Part shown: positions 47,050 to 57,342 of the stretch, piece after piece | Layout of the letters: each line of letters begins with the position of its first letter | How positions within the stretch are numbered: the first letter of the stretch is position 1 | Translations under genes and position numbers: made by a program | The notes under the pieces: generated by a model | Database searches by the model: none | Seen by the model: the letters and a program-made list of their open reading frames with translations, nothing else | Told to the model about the DNA's origin: nothing | DNA from: Chrysemys picta bellii | Taxonomy: Eukaryota; Chordata; Testudines; Emydidae | Assembly: GCF_011386835.1 (NCBI RefSeq) | Contig: NC_088792.1 | Span: 108,286,421-108,350,420, forward strand | Length of the DNA: 64,000 bases | Direction: 5' to 3'

Positions 47050-49146
47050 GAATAAGGATAATGGATTTTTAAAAAAGCAGACTTTAACAAACTCAGAAAA
47101 CGGCTAGACAAGGCCCCATGGGAAGACAATCTATTGGAAAAGGGAGTTCAGGAGAGCTGGCAGTTGCTCAAGGAAACAATATTAAAGAAGCAACTACAAA
47201 CTATTATGATGCAAAGGAAAGATAGGAAGAATAGTAAAAGGCCAATATGGTTCCATCAAGAACTCTATCATGACCTAAAAATCAGAAACCCTACACAAAG
47301 TGGATATATGGTCAAATTGATAAGAAGGAGTACAACCCCACCCCCCGCCCCCCCAAAAAAAAAAAAAAAAGAAACAGCACAAGTATGTAGGAACAAAGTC
47401 AGAAAGGCTTAGGCACAAAATGAGTTACACCTGGCAAGGAACATACTAGGCAATAAGAATGTCTTTAAATATATTAGGAGAAAGAGAAAAATGAAGCAAA
47501 TTGTAGGTCCTCTCCTCTAGTCAGTGGGGAAGGAGAGCTGATAACTGATGGCATCAAGAAAGCTGAGGTGCTTAATGCCTATTTTGCTTCAGGCTTCAAT
47601 AAAAAGGTTAATGATGACAAGATGACTAGTTAGCAGGGTCTGATGTAATTCATCCTAGTGTACTTAAGGAACTAGCTGAAGTAATCTCAGCTCTACTAGC
47701 AATTATCTTTGAGAACTCCTGGAGGATGGGAGAGGTCCAGAAATCAGGAGAAGGGCAAACATAGTATCTATCTTTAAAAAGGGGAACAAGGTGGACATGG
47801 GAATTATAGACCAGTCAGCCTAACTTTAATACCTGGAAAGATACTGGAATAATTATTAATCAATTTGTAAGCACCTGGTGAGGAAAATAGGGTTATAAGG
47901 AATAGTCAGCATGGATTTGTCAAGAACATATCATGCCAAAGCAACTTAATTTTCTTTTTTGATAGGATTACTGACCTAGTGGATAGAGGGGAAGCAGCTG
48001 ATGCGATATACCTTAATTTTAGTAAGGTTTTTGACACAACATTCTCATAAACAAGCTATCAAAATGAAGTCTAGATGATATTACTATAAGGTAGGTGCAC
48101 AACTGGTTGAAAGACCATTCTCAAAGAGTAGTTATCAGTGGTTTGCTGTCACATGGGTGGGCGTATCTAGTGGGGTCCCACAGGGATCAGTCCTGGGTCT
48201 GCTACTATTCAATATTTTCATTAATTACTTGGATAATGGAATAGAGAGTATGCTTATAAAATTGGCAGATGACACCAAACTGGGAGGAGTTGCAAGCACT
48301 TTGGAGGACAGGTTTAAAATTCAAAATGACTTTGACAAATTGGAGAATTGATTTGAATTCAACAAGATGATATTCAATAAATACAAGTGCAAAGTACATC
48401 ATTGAAGAAGGAAAAATCAAATGCACTACTACAAAATGGAGAATAACCATCTAGGTAGTAGTACTGCTGAAAAGGATCTAGCGGTTATAGTGGACCACAA
48501 ACTGAATATGTGCTGTCAATGTGTTGCAGCTGCATAAAAGGCTAATATGATTCTAGAAGTGTATTAACAGGATGGTTGAGGTAAGCCACAGGAGGTAATT
48601 TTCCCACTTTGCTCAGCACTGGTGAGGCCCCAGCTGGAGTACTGTGTCCAATTCTGGGTAACTCACTTCAGGAAAGTTGTGAACAAATTAGAGAAAGTCC
48701 AGAAGACAGCAATAAAAATGATAAAAGATTTAGAAATCCTGACCTAGGAGAAAAGGTTCAAAATGGACATATTTAGTCTTGAGAAAAGAAGACACTGGGG
48801 CACCTGGTAATAGTTTTTTAATATATTAATGGCTTGTTACAAAGAGGATGGAAATCCACTGTTCTCCATATGAACTGAAGGAAGGACAAGATATAATGGG
48901 CTTAATCTGCAGCAAGGTAGCTTTAGGTTAGATGTTAGGAAGAGCTTTCTAACTACAGTATAAGGATAGTTAAACTCTACAATAGGCTTCTGACAGAGGT
49001 TATGGAGTCCTAATCATCGAAAGCTTTGAAAAACAAGTTGGACAAACACCTGTCAGGGATTGTCCAAGTTTACTTGATTTTGCCACAGCACAGAGGGCTG
49101 GCCTTGATAACTTCTCGAGGTCCCTTCCAGCCCTACATTTCTATGA
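47050..49146 (+). mobile_element. Long degenerate CR1 LINE
   Basis: Starts near 47050 with a CR1 linker segment (DFLKKADFNKLRKRLDKAPWEDN...VQESWQLLKETILKK). It continues through broken RT blocks, including VPQGSVLGLLLFNIFINYLDNGIESMLIKLADDTKLGG at about 48160-48290. The catalytic box there reads LADD rather than FADD. It ends with the CR1 3' UTR TTCTCGAGGTCCCTTCCAGCCCTACATTTCTATGA at about 49112-49146. A low-complexity CCCC(A)n tract at 47336-47370 interrupts the linker. Stops and frameshifts are frequent. Confidence 0.9.
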
Positions 49147-50005
49147 TAAGACAAATAAATGCTTACTCTTAGAGGTCTAGTGCTTTTCTACTGATTGCTT
49201 TAAGTCCTGATCTCATTGCTGATTTGGTGCTTATTGTAGATGTTACATAATGGTGGAATTCTACAAATTGGAAAAGGGCCAAACTAGCAGCTACAAACTT
49301 GGATGCCTCTGAAGACAGAGCACTAGCTGCCAGAGCCATCCATCCTTGTGTAGGAAAAACTTACAGTGAAGTGAATGGGAATTTTGCCTGAGTAAAGAAT
49401 GCAGGATAGGACTATACATGTGACTATTAGATCAAAAAACTTGGGGTCCAATTCTTTGAACCTGTACCTACAAGTATTCCTTACACATGCAAGTAGCCCC
49501 AGAACAGCTCACCACAATTAAGGGTTTGCAGGATGAGATGGTTAGTCTGCAATTTAATGTTTAATGCTCATTCAGATTTGACTCGGTTTAAATATAATTT
49601 TAATCAATGTGAATGAGAAAACTAACACATGTGCTTAAGGGCCTGATCCTTCACCATGTAAGGGAACTGGGAGTGTGGCTATTGAATTTATTGAGTGAGA
49701 TCAGGACCCATATGTGGCAAAATGTGCAAGGACCTCAGGCAAGATTTTTTAAATCAGGCCCATATATTGAAATACTGCATATAAATGATGTATTTATAGA
49801 TTCTCTGTGCTTTACTGTTGATTTAAGTAAGCATTTGAAAACTATTTAAATAAATTAGCTGAATTTTTATATTTTGCCCTGCCCAGTGGAACTACCTTTA
49901 AGGTCTGTTCCAAAGCCTGTTGAAGCCTATAGGATTTTTTCATCCAATGGGCTTTAGATCAGGCTCTTATGTATATAATTACACTCACACAATAGGCATT
50001 TCTAT
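49147..50005. other. Gene-free interval
   Basis: AT-rich. Short fragments around 49620-49930 (GGGCCTGATCCTTCACC) resemble common reptile repeats but lack definable ends. Confidence 0.35.
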
Positions 50006-50259
50006 GTGCACACCAGTGGTGTAGCCAGGTTCTAACTTCAGGGGGAGCAAACACATAAAAAAAGGCACCACCCGACATATCAAATTACTAATTAAATACT
50101 TTTAAATTCGTTATACATATTTATTTTGTACTTAAAATAAAAACACAAGAATGATATTGTTTTCCAAGTTATTATTTTGCATTTAAAATATAAAAAGAGT
50201 TTCAGTATGACATTTATTTATATTGTATATAAAATCAAAACATAATAAAAACACGTGTT

Positions 50260-51200
50260 ATTTACTTATTTCATATTTCACAGATAAGATCAAAACAATA
50301 TGATAATCTATGAAGCAACTACAACAGCCTCTTTGTCTAAGCTTCATTCTAGCAAAGTTATCTATTACTTTATTATAATCTATTTCAGTAGCCAATTGTC
50401 TTTCAATGGAGAGCAAAGCTAAACCAGACAATCTATCTTCACCCATTGTAGAGCGCAGGTAGGACTTGATAGGTTTGAGTCGTCTAAAGGATCATTCCGC
50501 AACTACTCTACTTATTGGCAAGGTCAGAAAAATGTGGTACAATCTCGAAAGGTTAGGATAAATGGAACACACATCATTGGCAATCATGAATTTCAGTACA
50601 CTGTTGATGGTGAGTTTCTCGTCGACACTTGACTTTACTCTACCGCTAGTGCTCATTGTCTCTTTGTACATGTCTTTAAATGAAAGAAACTCTTCCACAA
50701 TTTCGGTTTGACTGTCACACATCTGAGTACATGTCTGCCAAAAATTCTAATTCTAATTTGTTCACATTATCCATGTTGTCAAAATGCTTTGTATCTAAGC
50801 CACTAAATTTGGCAGCCACATTTTTAAAATGCTCAAATCTTTTACTTGTGCTATTTATAACAGAATCTAAGGACACTAAGAAGGATTCAACTATGAATTT
50901 CTCCCGGGCATCAAATATTCCTTCTTCATCCTCTGCAATTTCCTCATGGAATCTTTTTCTCTTACGTATTCTGTGCTGCTTATATTCTGTAGTAATATCA
51001 CATTTTCGAGCCAACTTGGTTGCTTCATTCTCAATCTGTTTGAATTCAGATTCAAATTCACTTCAAATGTTTTTCATATCATTTTCAAAAATCTGAATCA
51101 AATGAGAAGCTGTTACCAGATCTAGACTACTTTTCTGTAAATATGTGGATAAATGAAAAGCCTTCTCTAGCACTTTACTGCAGAATATAAGAAGAACTAA
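50260..51200 (-). pseudogene. hAT transposase, C-terminal half including dimerisation domain
   Basis: Read from 51200 down, the minus strand shows KVLEKAFHLSTYLQKSSLDL then ATKLARKCDITTEYKQHRIRKRKRF (ending near 50960), and GLDTKHFDNMDNVNKL. After a frameshift near 50720-50740 comes KFMIANDVCSIYPNLSRLYHIFLTLPISRVVAE. It continues through one TGA at 50492-50494 into SFRRLKPIKSYLRSTMGEDRLSGLALLSIER. The last block is the hAT C-terminal dimerisation motif, in which Cys or Arg normally stands at the TGA position. Overall order resembles ZMYM1-like/DUF4371-type hAT transposases. It is a pseudogene, not a domesticated gene, as the frame is broken. Confidence 0.85.
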
Positions 51201-52053
51201 GAATCCGTGAAACCCGCATACAAATCCCTGCCCCTGATTCTAGGAGCCTCAGAAACAGAACTGCCCAGTCCTGCCCACTGGGCAGTTTCCCTCATTGCAT
51301 GATAATGAGAATGAAATCTCTGTGCTTTTCCTTTCTCTGTTCTTCCTCGGCCCCTGTAAGTGTGCTGTAGGCATTAGGGACATACACAGAGATATTCGGT
51401 TACTAATTTTTTCATCACTTTCTCTCCCTTTCCCCATATGCCTTCTCTCAGGTGCAGCTGGAAAGGCAATATGCAATGTTAGAAACAGCGGGACATCTGT
51501 GAATCTATTTGTAGATAGATAGATAGATAGATTCAGGGGTCACGGGGAACTTGGAGCACAGATCCCCTAGGTACCTTTTGAAAACTCACTCTTAAATTTC
51601 CAAGGACAAGGAAATCCGTTTCTGGAGGGTTTTGGTCTCATCCTTTCCATAACAACAACATTGGCAGAAGGCGCCTGTGACTTTGAACGGGCTCAGAGAT
51701 GTTTAAAGTGCAGAGTTAGAGGTGGCTTATTTTGGGGCTGGGGGAAGGGGTGTGTGTGAGGAATCACTTCGTGAAACAACCTCAAACTGGCCCCACAATC
51801 TCTACTCTGTCCTCCGAACTGACACCTCAGGTTTCAGGATCATGCCCTACATGAGGATTTTCGCCTGGATTTATTGTTCCGCTTCAGACAGAATCCGTAT
51901 TGCAACCTGCCCTGTGGAAGCCCGGAGTGGTGGCTGCATAATTCAGCATTTCTATGATGTATCGGGTCCTTTCCAACCCACAAGGGAACCCTGGTCCGCA
52001 TTACAGTCTGGGATCTATCCGATCCAAACCCTCCCTCCCCCAGACACGATTTC
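51201..52053. other. Unassigned interior of the hAT relic
   Basis: No transposase similarity is seen here. A (TAGA)n tract lies at 51512-51532. A 164-codon plus-strand frame at 51722-52216 runs into pyrimidine-rich repeat and has no motif. This block may be another insertion whose ends I cannot identify. Confidence 0.35.
51512..51532. repeat. (TAGA)n microsatellite
   Basis: Five TAGA units within the hAT relic. Confidence 0.9.
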
Positions 52054-53774
52054 TAGGGTTACCATATTTCAACAATCAAAAAAGAGGATGGGAGAGCCCT
52101 GCCCCCGCCCCCATCCACTCCCTCTGACTTCCCGCCCCGACTGCCCCCCCTCAGAACTCCCAACATCCCCCCCTCCTTGTCCCCTGACTGCCCCCTCCTG
52201 GGACCCCTGTCCCTAAATGCCCCCCAGGACCCCACCCCCTACCTAAGCCTCCCTGCTCCTTGTCCCCTGACTGCCCCCTCCTGAGATCCCCCACCCTAAC
52301 TGCCCCCCTAAAACCCTACCTCCTACCTGTCCCCTGACTGACCCGACCCTTATCCACACCCCTGCCCCCAGACAGACCCCCAAGACTCCCATGCCTATCC
52401 AACACTGCCTGTCCCCTGACAGGACCCCCAATATACACCAAGACTCTCACTGTAATCCAAAGGGGGGGCGAGAGGAGGGGAGGGAATCACACATGGGCAG
52501 CTGCTTCTGCCCTAGCACCTGGCTTTAGTGTTTAGCGAGAAGTCTTTGCGAGCAGGCAGAGGGATACTGCTATCAAAGGGAGTGCTTGATTTTAGAGTCT
52601 GGTACAAACAGATCTAGCAGAGAACACAACAATAGCACTGCCTCTGCCATCCCAGCACAGAGCCCATAAACAAGAGAGGCAGAGACGTGCTTAATACAGT
52701 GCATGGGGTCGGGAGGGAGTACAGACAAAGGGACGAGGCCTGGAGAAAAAACGCAGCCACAGAGAGAAGGAGAAAGTGAGGAAGAAGGAGAAACCAAGAG
52801 GCTGTCTCTCTAGAGAGAAGACCTGGGGGAGGGGCGTTTGGATGCAGCATGTTAATGAGACCCTTGCAAACACAAGGGAAAGATGCAGGGAAGGGATTGT
52901 GTCTGGGCAGAGGACAAGCGGGGCTACTCACTCAGTGTCCCCTGTGGGATTGGGTAGCAGGGCCCAGGGAAATGAAAATCTCTTATCCACACAGAATTGT
53001 TAACTGCTCCCAAATCCTTTTGTGCCATAGCTGCAAGCTTAGAAGAGCTTAAGCTGTGAGATGCATGAACTTCCTCGGTAAATATCTCTTGTGTGGTGCC
53101 TCAAGCAGGTTTGCATTGTATTACCCAGATGAAAAGCCCAGCAGAGAAAGCTTGCAACTTTCCCAGCTCGTTCAGCAGTGTTCGAGGCCTTTAAATCACT
53201 CGGGATGCATCTTCCAAATAAAATGCATTAATAATACAGCTCAGGCAAGCGGAGTGCTCCACCTCTGCGGGCTGGGTGCCGTGCAGGCTGGCTGGGGCAT
53301 CTGATAGTACTTCACCCTGAAGGCTGGCTTTTATATGCTTGTGTTTTGCTGTTGGAAAGAGGCCCAGACTTCCTCCCATCTTGAACCCCCAACCCATCTA
53401 GCCCCCCTTGCTCCTTGACTGCCCCAGCCCCTCTCCACACCCCCACACCCCAAAAATCCCCCCCTGAACCATCCAACCCTCCCCCTGCTCCCTGACTGAC
53501 CTCTGGGACTCCCCTTACCTTACCACCATGCAGCTTGAGCCGCTGGCTGCCCCTGGAGCCAAAGTTAAAGATGCTGTCAGTGCATAGCCCCTCCCCCGCA
53601 GCGTGCTGGGACAGCGGGGGAGGGGAAAGGGGATCTGGCTGCTGGAGGCCCAATGGGAGCGGCTCAATCAGGCCCAGGAGGCCAATCAGCAGTGCTGCAC
53701 TCTGCATGGGGGGAAAAGGGAGGGGATGGGGGAAAAATCTCAGATCTTACGGATGGATGGCATTGGTAACCCTA
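52054..53774. mobile_element. Non-autonomous element with TAGGGTTACC ends
   Basis: Perfect 10-bp inverted ends, TAGGGTTACC at 52054-52063 and GGTAACCCTA at 53765-53774. The ends are flanked by different octamers (ACGATTTC and CTAAGGCA), so no duplication supports a single insertion. Flanks inside each end are C-rich pseudo-tandem sequence (52090-52440 and 53360-53520). The middle (about 52450-53310) is dissimilar and has an AATAAA at about 53217; it may be a separate insertion. Confidence 0.6.
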
Positions 53775-53859
53775 CTAAGGCACCACTTTTGGAGAATGTG
53801 CTCAGTGGGGGAGCGGCCGCTCCCCCTGCTCCCCCCCCAGCTACATTCCTGGTGCACAC

Positions 53860-54759
53860 TGGTCTAAAAACCTATTTTTGCATGCAAATAACTCTTTATG
53901 TGATTACTCTGAAATCTGTGCATGAAACTGTGATAGCTGCACACATTAAAATGGAGTTGCAAAAATATGCATGGACCTAAGGACCTCAGTTTTCTTCCCC
54001 TCCCCTCCACCACACTGTTGTAAAAGGAACTCTGTAGCAAAGAAGAAAATCCACAAGAGCAAAAAAGTGGCACCATTTCTTTTTATCTTGCCAATATTTT
54101 ATTATTTTTCAGATGGGGCTGTAAGTAGTTTGCAGCTTAGAGAAAGAGTTCTAAAATGCACGGTACACTGGAAAACAAATAATAAAGACAAATTGATTTT
54201 TCAATTGCTCAAAGCTACAATTAGCTTTCAAAACATAATCAACCTCTATTCAGTGCTACAAAATCAATAGTCTGCTGTCTTCTGTGTACGTAAAAGCTGA
54301 GAAACCACTCCTCTACCACCTCCATGTACACCTGTGCACACACCTTTGAATAATTAACACTGAATATTTTAGACTACAATACAACTAATAATAATATGAT
54401 GTCTTAGTCTTTGTTAATGCTTGTTCCTGGCATTGGAAGAAAAAAACAAGTTGCACTTCCATTATTATGTTTTAATTAGTATTTTCCTTGTGCTGCATAC
54501 ATACACTGCGTAGAACTCAACACCAGGTTCAAAAATTACCCTTCTGAAAAAAAAATATTATTGTTTCAGTGTCCTCTGGTATATATTTAGGTATACAAGA
54601 AGTGTCATTTCAAATCTGGGCTACAGTTGGCTTGAAATTCCAGGAAACAAATGTCACAGATGCATCAATATACAGTGCGTTTGGTTTAATTATTTTGGAC
54701 CAGCTGGGGTTAGAAATTGATCCTAGACTTGAGTTTAGGATTCTTGTTCAGACCTATCC
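53860..54759. other. Gene-free interval
   Basis: AT-rich sequence with no recognisable gene or repeat boundary. Confidence 0.4.
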
Positions 54760-56177
54760 CAGTGGGATTCACAACGCTGACCTAGGCACCTCACTGTCAC
54801 TTTAGGCACCTAAATTCAGCATTTAGGCACCACTGGCATTCACAAAATCCCTGGTCAGGTGCTGCCTTAATCCTGTAGCTGCTTAGGTTGCTGCCATTGA
54901 AGTCCCCACGTTGTCTACATTTCTTCAGCTGAGCATGCATACCGTTACCAAAGTTATCTATCTCATACCTAAGCCCCAGTGGGATTCGCAAACTGTGTTC
55001 TCCTACCTATCTTGTTATGAGCTCCAAGCACATCTAAACCTACAGAATAGGGCCAGAGGAAGGGCTGCTACCTCCCTAGTGGTCATCACGCTCACTCAGG
55101 CTGTGGGAGAGCTGGGTTCAATTCCCCCCTCTCCTTGCTTTGGCTCAGCGAATCCTACTTGGGTTTCCTACCTCCCAGAAGCGTACACTAACCATTGGGC
55201 TATTACAGGATGAGGCTTTCTCATTGTCTCCTGTTAGAATTGTTCCCCTTTGTATAGATAATGGATAAGGCTATGAGTATCTCATGGAGGTCGTGAACCT
55301 CTGTGACATTGGGGCCCCACAGCAGCCCAGCTGCCACGGCGGGGGTAGGGGGACTCTCCTGCAGCAGCCCAGCTGTGGCGGCAATGGGAGACTCCCTACA
55401 GCTCCCCAGCTGCCATGGGTTGTGGGGGGATACGCTGGAGCTCCCCCGCTGCCTGCAGTAGGGGGGATACCCCCCCCAGCTTCCAGCCATTGGGAAGGAA
55501 CGAGAGGCTGCAGCTCCCTGCCACTGCATACAGAGGGGCAGGGTGCTGGACCCTCCTTCCTCCCCATTTTGTCAAGGATATTTTTAGTAAAAGTCAGGGA
55601 CAGGTTACGGCTTCTGTGAATTTTTGTCCATTGCCTGTGACCTGTCCAAATTGTAGCCTTAATAATGGAACATTCATTAGGCCAGCTAGCATTAGAATGA
55701 CACCATATCTCAATACTTAGCTACTCATGCAGGATGTTTGCAACACAAGTTGAAATCCCTTTGCCATGTTAGGCAGAGAGGGGAAATGAACCTGCATCTC
55801 CCACATCGAACCGCTGGGCTAGAGGTTATAATCAGCCCACCTTCTCCTTGTTTTTTTCTTGAAAAAGGGCTAGCTTGGGTGGCTAACTCCAGGAGAAGGT
55901 TCATGACTGTGATTCCTGAGTGGAAATAGGCACCTAACTTCCTTTGAGGGAAGGGGTTTAGATCACACTCCTCTTCTCGTCATTTCCTATTGGTCTGCCT
56001 CAGCAGCTGCCTGCTCCATATGCTGATTTTTGTCAATCCTGTTTTTAGGCTCCTAACTCTCCCCATGTGTTGTAAAGGTAGCCTGGGCACCTAACTCACT
56101 TTTGTGAATTCCACTGGGTGGCTAGGGCACCTAAAATTTGTTCACTGCAACACTGAAGTCCCCCTTGTGAATCCCAC
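54760..56177. mobile_element. Inverted-repeat element with GTGGGATTCACAA ends, split by a hAT MITE
   Basis: The left end CAGTGGGATTCACAA (54760-54774) and right end TTGTGAATCCCAC (56165-56177) share a perfect 13-bp inverted core. A second inner pair, CAGTGGGATTCGCAAA at 54977 and GTGAATTCCACTGGG at about 56104, shows nested inverted repeats. GGCACCTAA-type strings recur on both sides. tRNA-like segments occur near 55040-55215 (GAGCTGGGTTCAATTCCCCCC) and inverted near 55740-55930. No target duplication was found. The hAT MITE at 55266-55661 interrupts it. Confidence 0.6.
55266..55661. mobile_element. hAT MITE, 396 bp
   Basis: Ends TAAGGCTATGAG and TTGTAGCCTTA share the terminal TAAGGCTA. A perfect 8-bp duplication, ATAATGGA, lies at 55258-55265 and 55662-55669. 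The GC-rich interior repeats CAGCCCAGCTG-type strings and is non-coding; open frames on both strands there are composition artefacts. Confidence 0.92.
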
Positions 56178-56454
56178 CCCTTGTCAACTCAGTAATGGAG
56201 AGTAAGAGGAACATATGGCATGCATGTGGTAACTTTGTTTCGCACTCTTGGCTGGCATCTCAACAAACCCTGAATTTTTTCCATACAATGACCAATCAGT
56301 CAGTGGAATTCATTGCCATTAGATCTCATTTTAAGACTACGTGGCAGTTAGATACAAATAAATAATATCCAGAGTCATTTTAGGGGGAAAAAAAAGTGTT
56401 TTGGAAGGGATATGAATCCGGTGGCTTCAGGATATAAGCCTCTAACTTATGTGG

Positions 56455-56595
56455 GTTAGAAACAAGTTTTCCCTATAGGCCTGATGTGCCATAACTATCT
56501 AGTGCAGGGTTTGTTGCAACTGAGTCTGAAGCAGAGAGCATACTGGACTTAATGGACCACTGGTCTGATGCGGTATGAGAGATCCTATATCTACA
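56455..56595 (+). repeat. CR1-type LINE 3' tail
   Basis: TACTGGACTTAATGGACCACTGGTCTGATGCGGTATGAGAGATCCTA matches the alternative CR1 3' tail whose reverse is at 31428-31605. Confidence 0.65.
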
Positions 56596-56814
56596 TGTTT
56601 ATTTTCTTTGGCGTTCTTGTTCTGGAGGAAAAGTGGTTTTGTCTTTTTTTTTTCTTTCTATTTTTGTTAAATATGCAAAAAAGCATCACTACTGGGGGAA
56701 AATATCACAAGTTTGGGTAGGTCTCATCCAGTAAGAATGTGATTAATGTTAGGCTTCATTTCTACATTCACAATGTCTCATTCAAATGATTAAATGAATC
56801 CTACACGTTCAGTC

Positions 56815-57010
56815 TAATGGGCTACATAAATTCTTGTGTGACCTGGAGCAAGTAGTAAATTGTGTCTCAGTTTCCCAATCAGTAAAAGAAAAATAAGGAA
56901 TACTGACTTGCCCCATGTGAGAGTTATGAGGTTTAATTCATTAATGTTCATAAAGCTCTTTGAGATTCTCTAATGCAAGGTGCCAGAAAAGTGCAAACGC
57001 TTGTTATAGT
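56815..57010 (+). repeat. MIR/CORE-SINE-like fragment
   Basis: TTCTTGTGTGACCTGGAGCAAGTAG, CTCAGTTTCCCAATCAGTAAAA, ATAAAGCTCTTTGAGATTCTC and AAGGTGCCAGAAAAGTGC occur in MIR order. Confidence 0.72.
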
Positions 57011-57138
57011 TATTTTTTCTGCCTTTTAAAAATGTATCTTTCCAAAATGTATCCTCTTTAACCTTCCTCCTCTTTCTGTCTCTTCCTAAATTCTCCTGGC
57101 AACTTTAGCTAACCGTTTCGAACTTATTGTTAGGTCCT

Positions 57139-57330
57139 AGAGTAGCAGCCGTGTTAGTCTCTAAGGTGCCACAAGTACTCCTGTTCTTTTTGCGGATACA
57201 GACTAACAAATTTATTAGAGCATAAGCTTTCGTGGACTACGGATGCATCCGAAGAAGTGGGCCGTAGTCCACGAAAGCTTATGCTCTAATAAATTTGTTA
57301 GTCTCTAAGGTGCCACAAGTACTCCTATTC
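57139..57330 (+). mobile_element. Penelope-like retroelement fragment, foldback form
   Basis: A 192-bp insertion flanked by a perfect 12-bp duplication, TTGTTAGGTCCT (57127-57138 and 57331-57342). It contains two direct copies of GTTAGTCTCTAAGGTGCCAC (57152 and 57297), an inverted AGAGTAGCAGCCGTGTTAGTCT start, and a perfect inverted repeat of about 38 bp ending at CTACGG / CCGTAG around the centre (57208-57245 with 57262-57299). Internal repeats plus inverted 5' material fit the structure of Penelope-like elements. The assignment is from recalled sequence type, not a search. Confidence 0.7.
57249..57286 (+). ncRNA. Hammerhead-ribozyme-like core (degenerate)
   Basis: CCGAAGA (57249-57255) stands for the CUGAUGA box, with one change at a fixed position (U4 to C) and A at the free N7. 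After one extra A, stem II is GTGGGC/GTCCAC with loop CGTA (57257-57272). Then come GAA (57273-57275), a 3-bp stem III AGC/GCT with loop TTAT (57276-57285), and C at the expected cleavage site (57286). Short stem III is typical of ribozymes in Penelope-like elements. Activity is doubtful because of the U4 change and the extra A. Confidence 0.5.
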
Positions 57331-57342
57331 TTGTTAGGTCCT

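Larger units (their letters stand above)
50014..53851 (-). mobile_element. Relic hAT DNA transposon with transposase remnant
   Basis: A perfect 8-bp duplication, GTGCACAC, lies at 50006-50013 and 53852-53859. The element begins CAGTGGTGTAGCCAGG and ends CCAGCTACATTCCTG; the two ends are complementary at 11 of 16 positions. Both share a subterminal GGGGGAGC and GGCACCAC string in inverted orientation. The minus strand of 50260-51200 encodes the C-terminal part of a hAT transposase. The other half contains an inserted TAGGGTTACC element (52054-53774) and unexplained sequence (51200-52050). The N-terminal BED finger and catalytic core are not recognisable. Confidence 0.85.

Noticed and set aside
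51722..52216. 164-codon plus-strand frame
   Set aside because: The last third is translated C-rich repeat (Pro/Pro/Cys runs) and the first part has no recognisable domain.
53312..53980. Gly-rich and Ser/Pro-rich frames on both strands
   Set aside because: Low-complexity C/G-rich shoulders of the TAGGGTTACC element explain them.
55221..55720. Four overlapping frames of about 100 codons
   Set aside because: All lie in the GC-rich interior of a hAT MITE with exact ends and duplication; no protein family signature.
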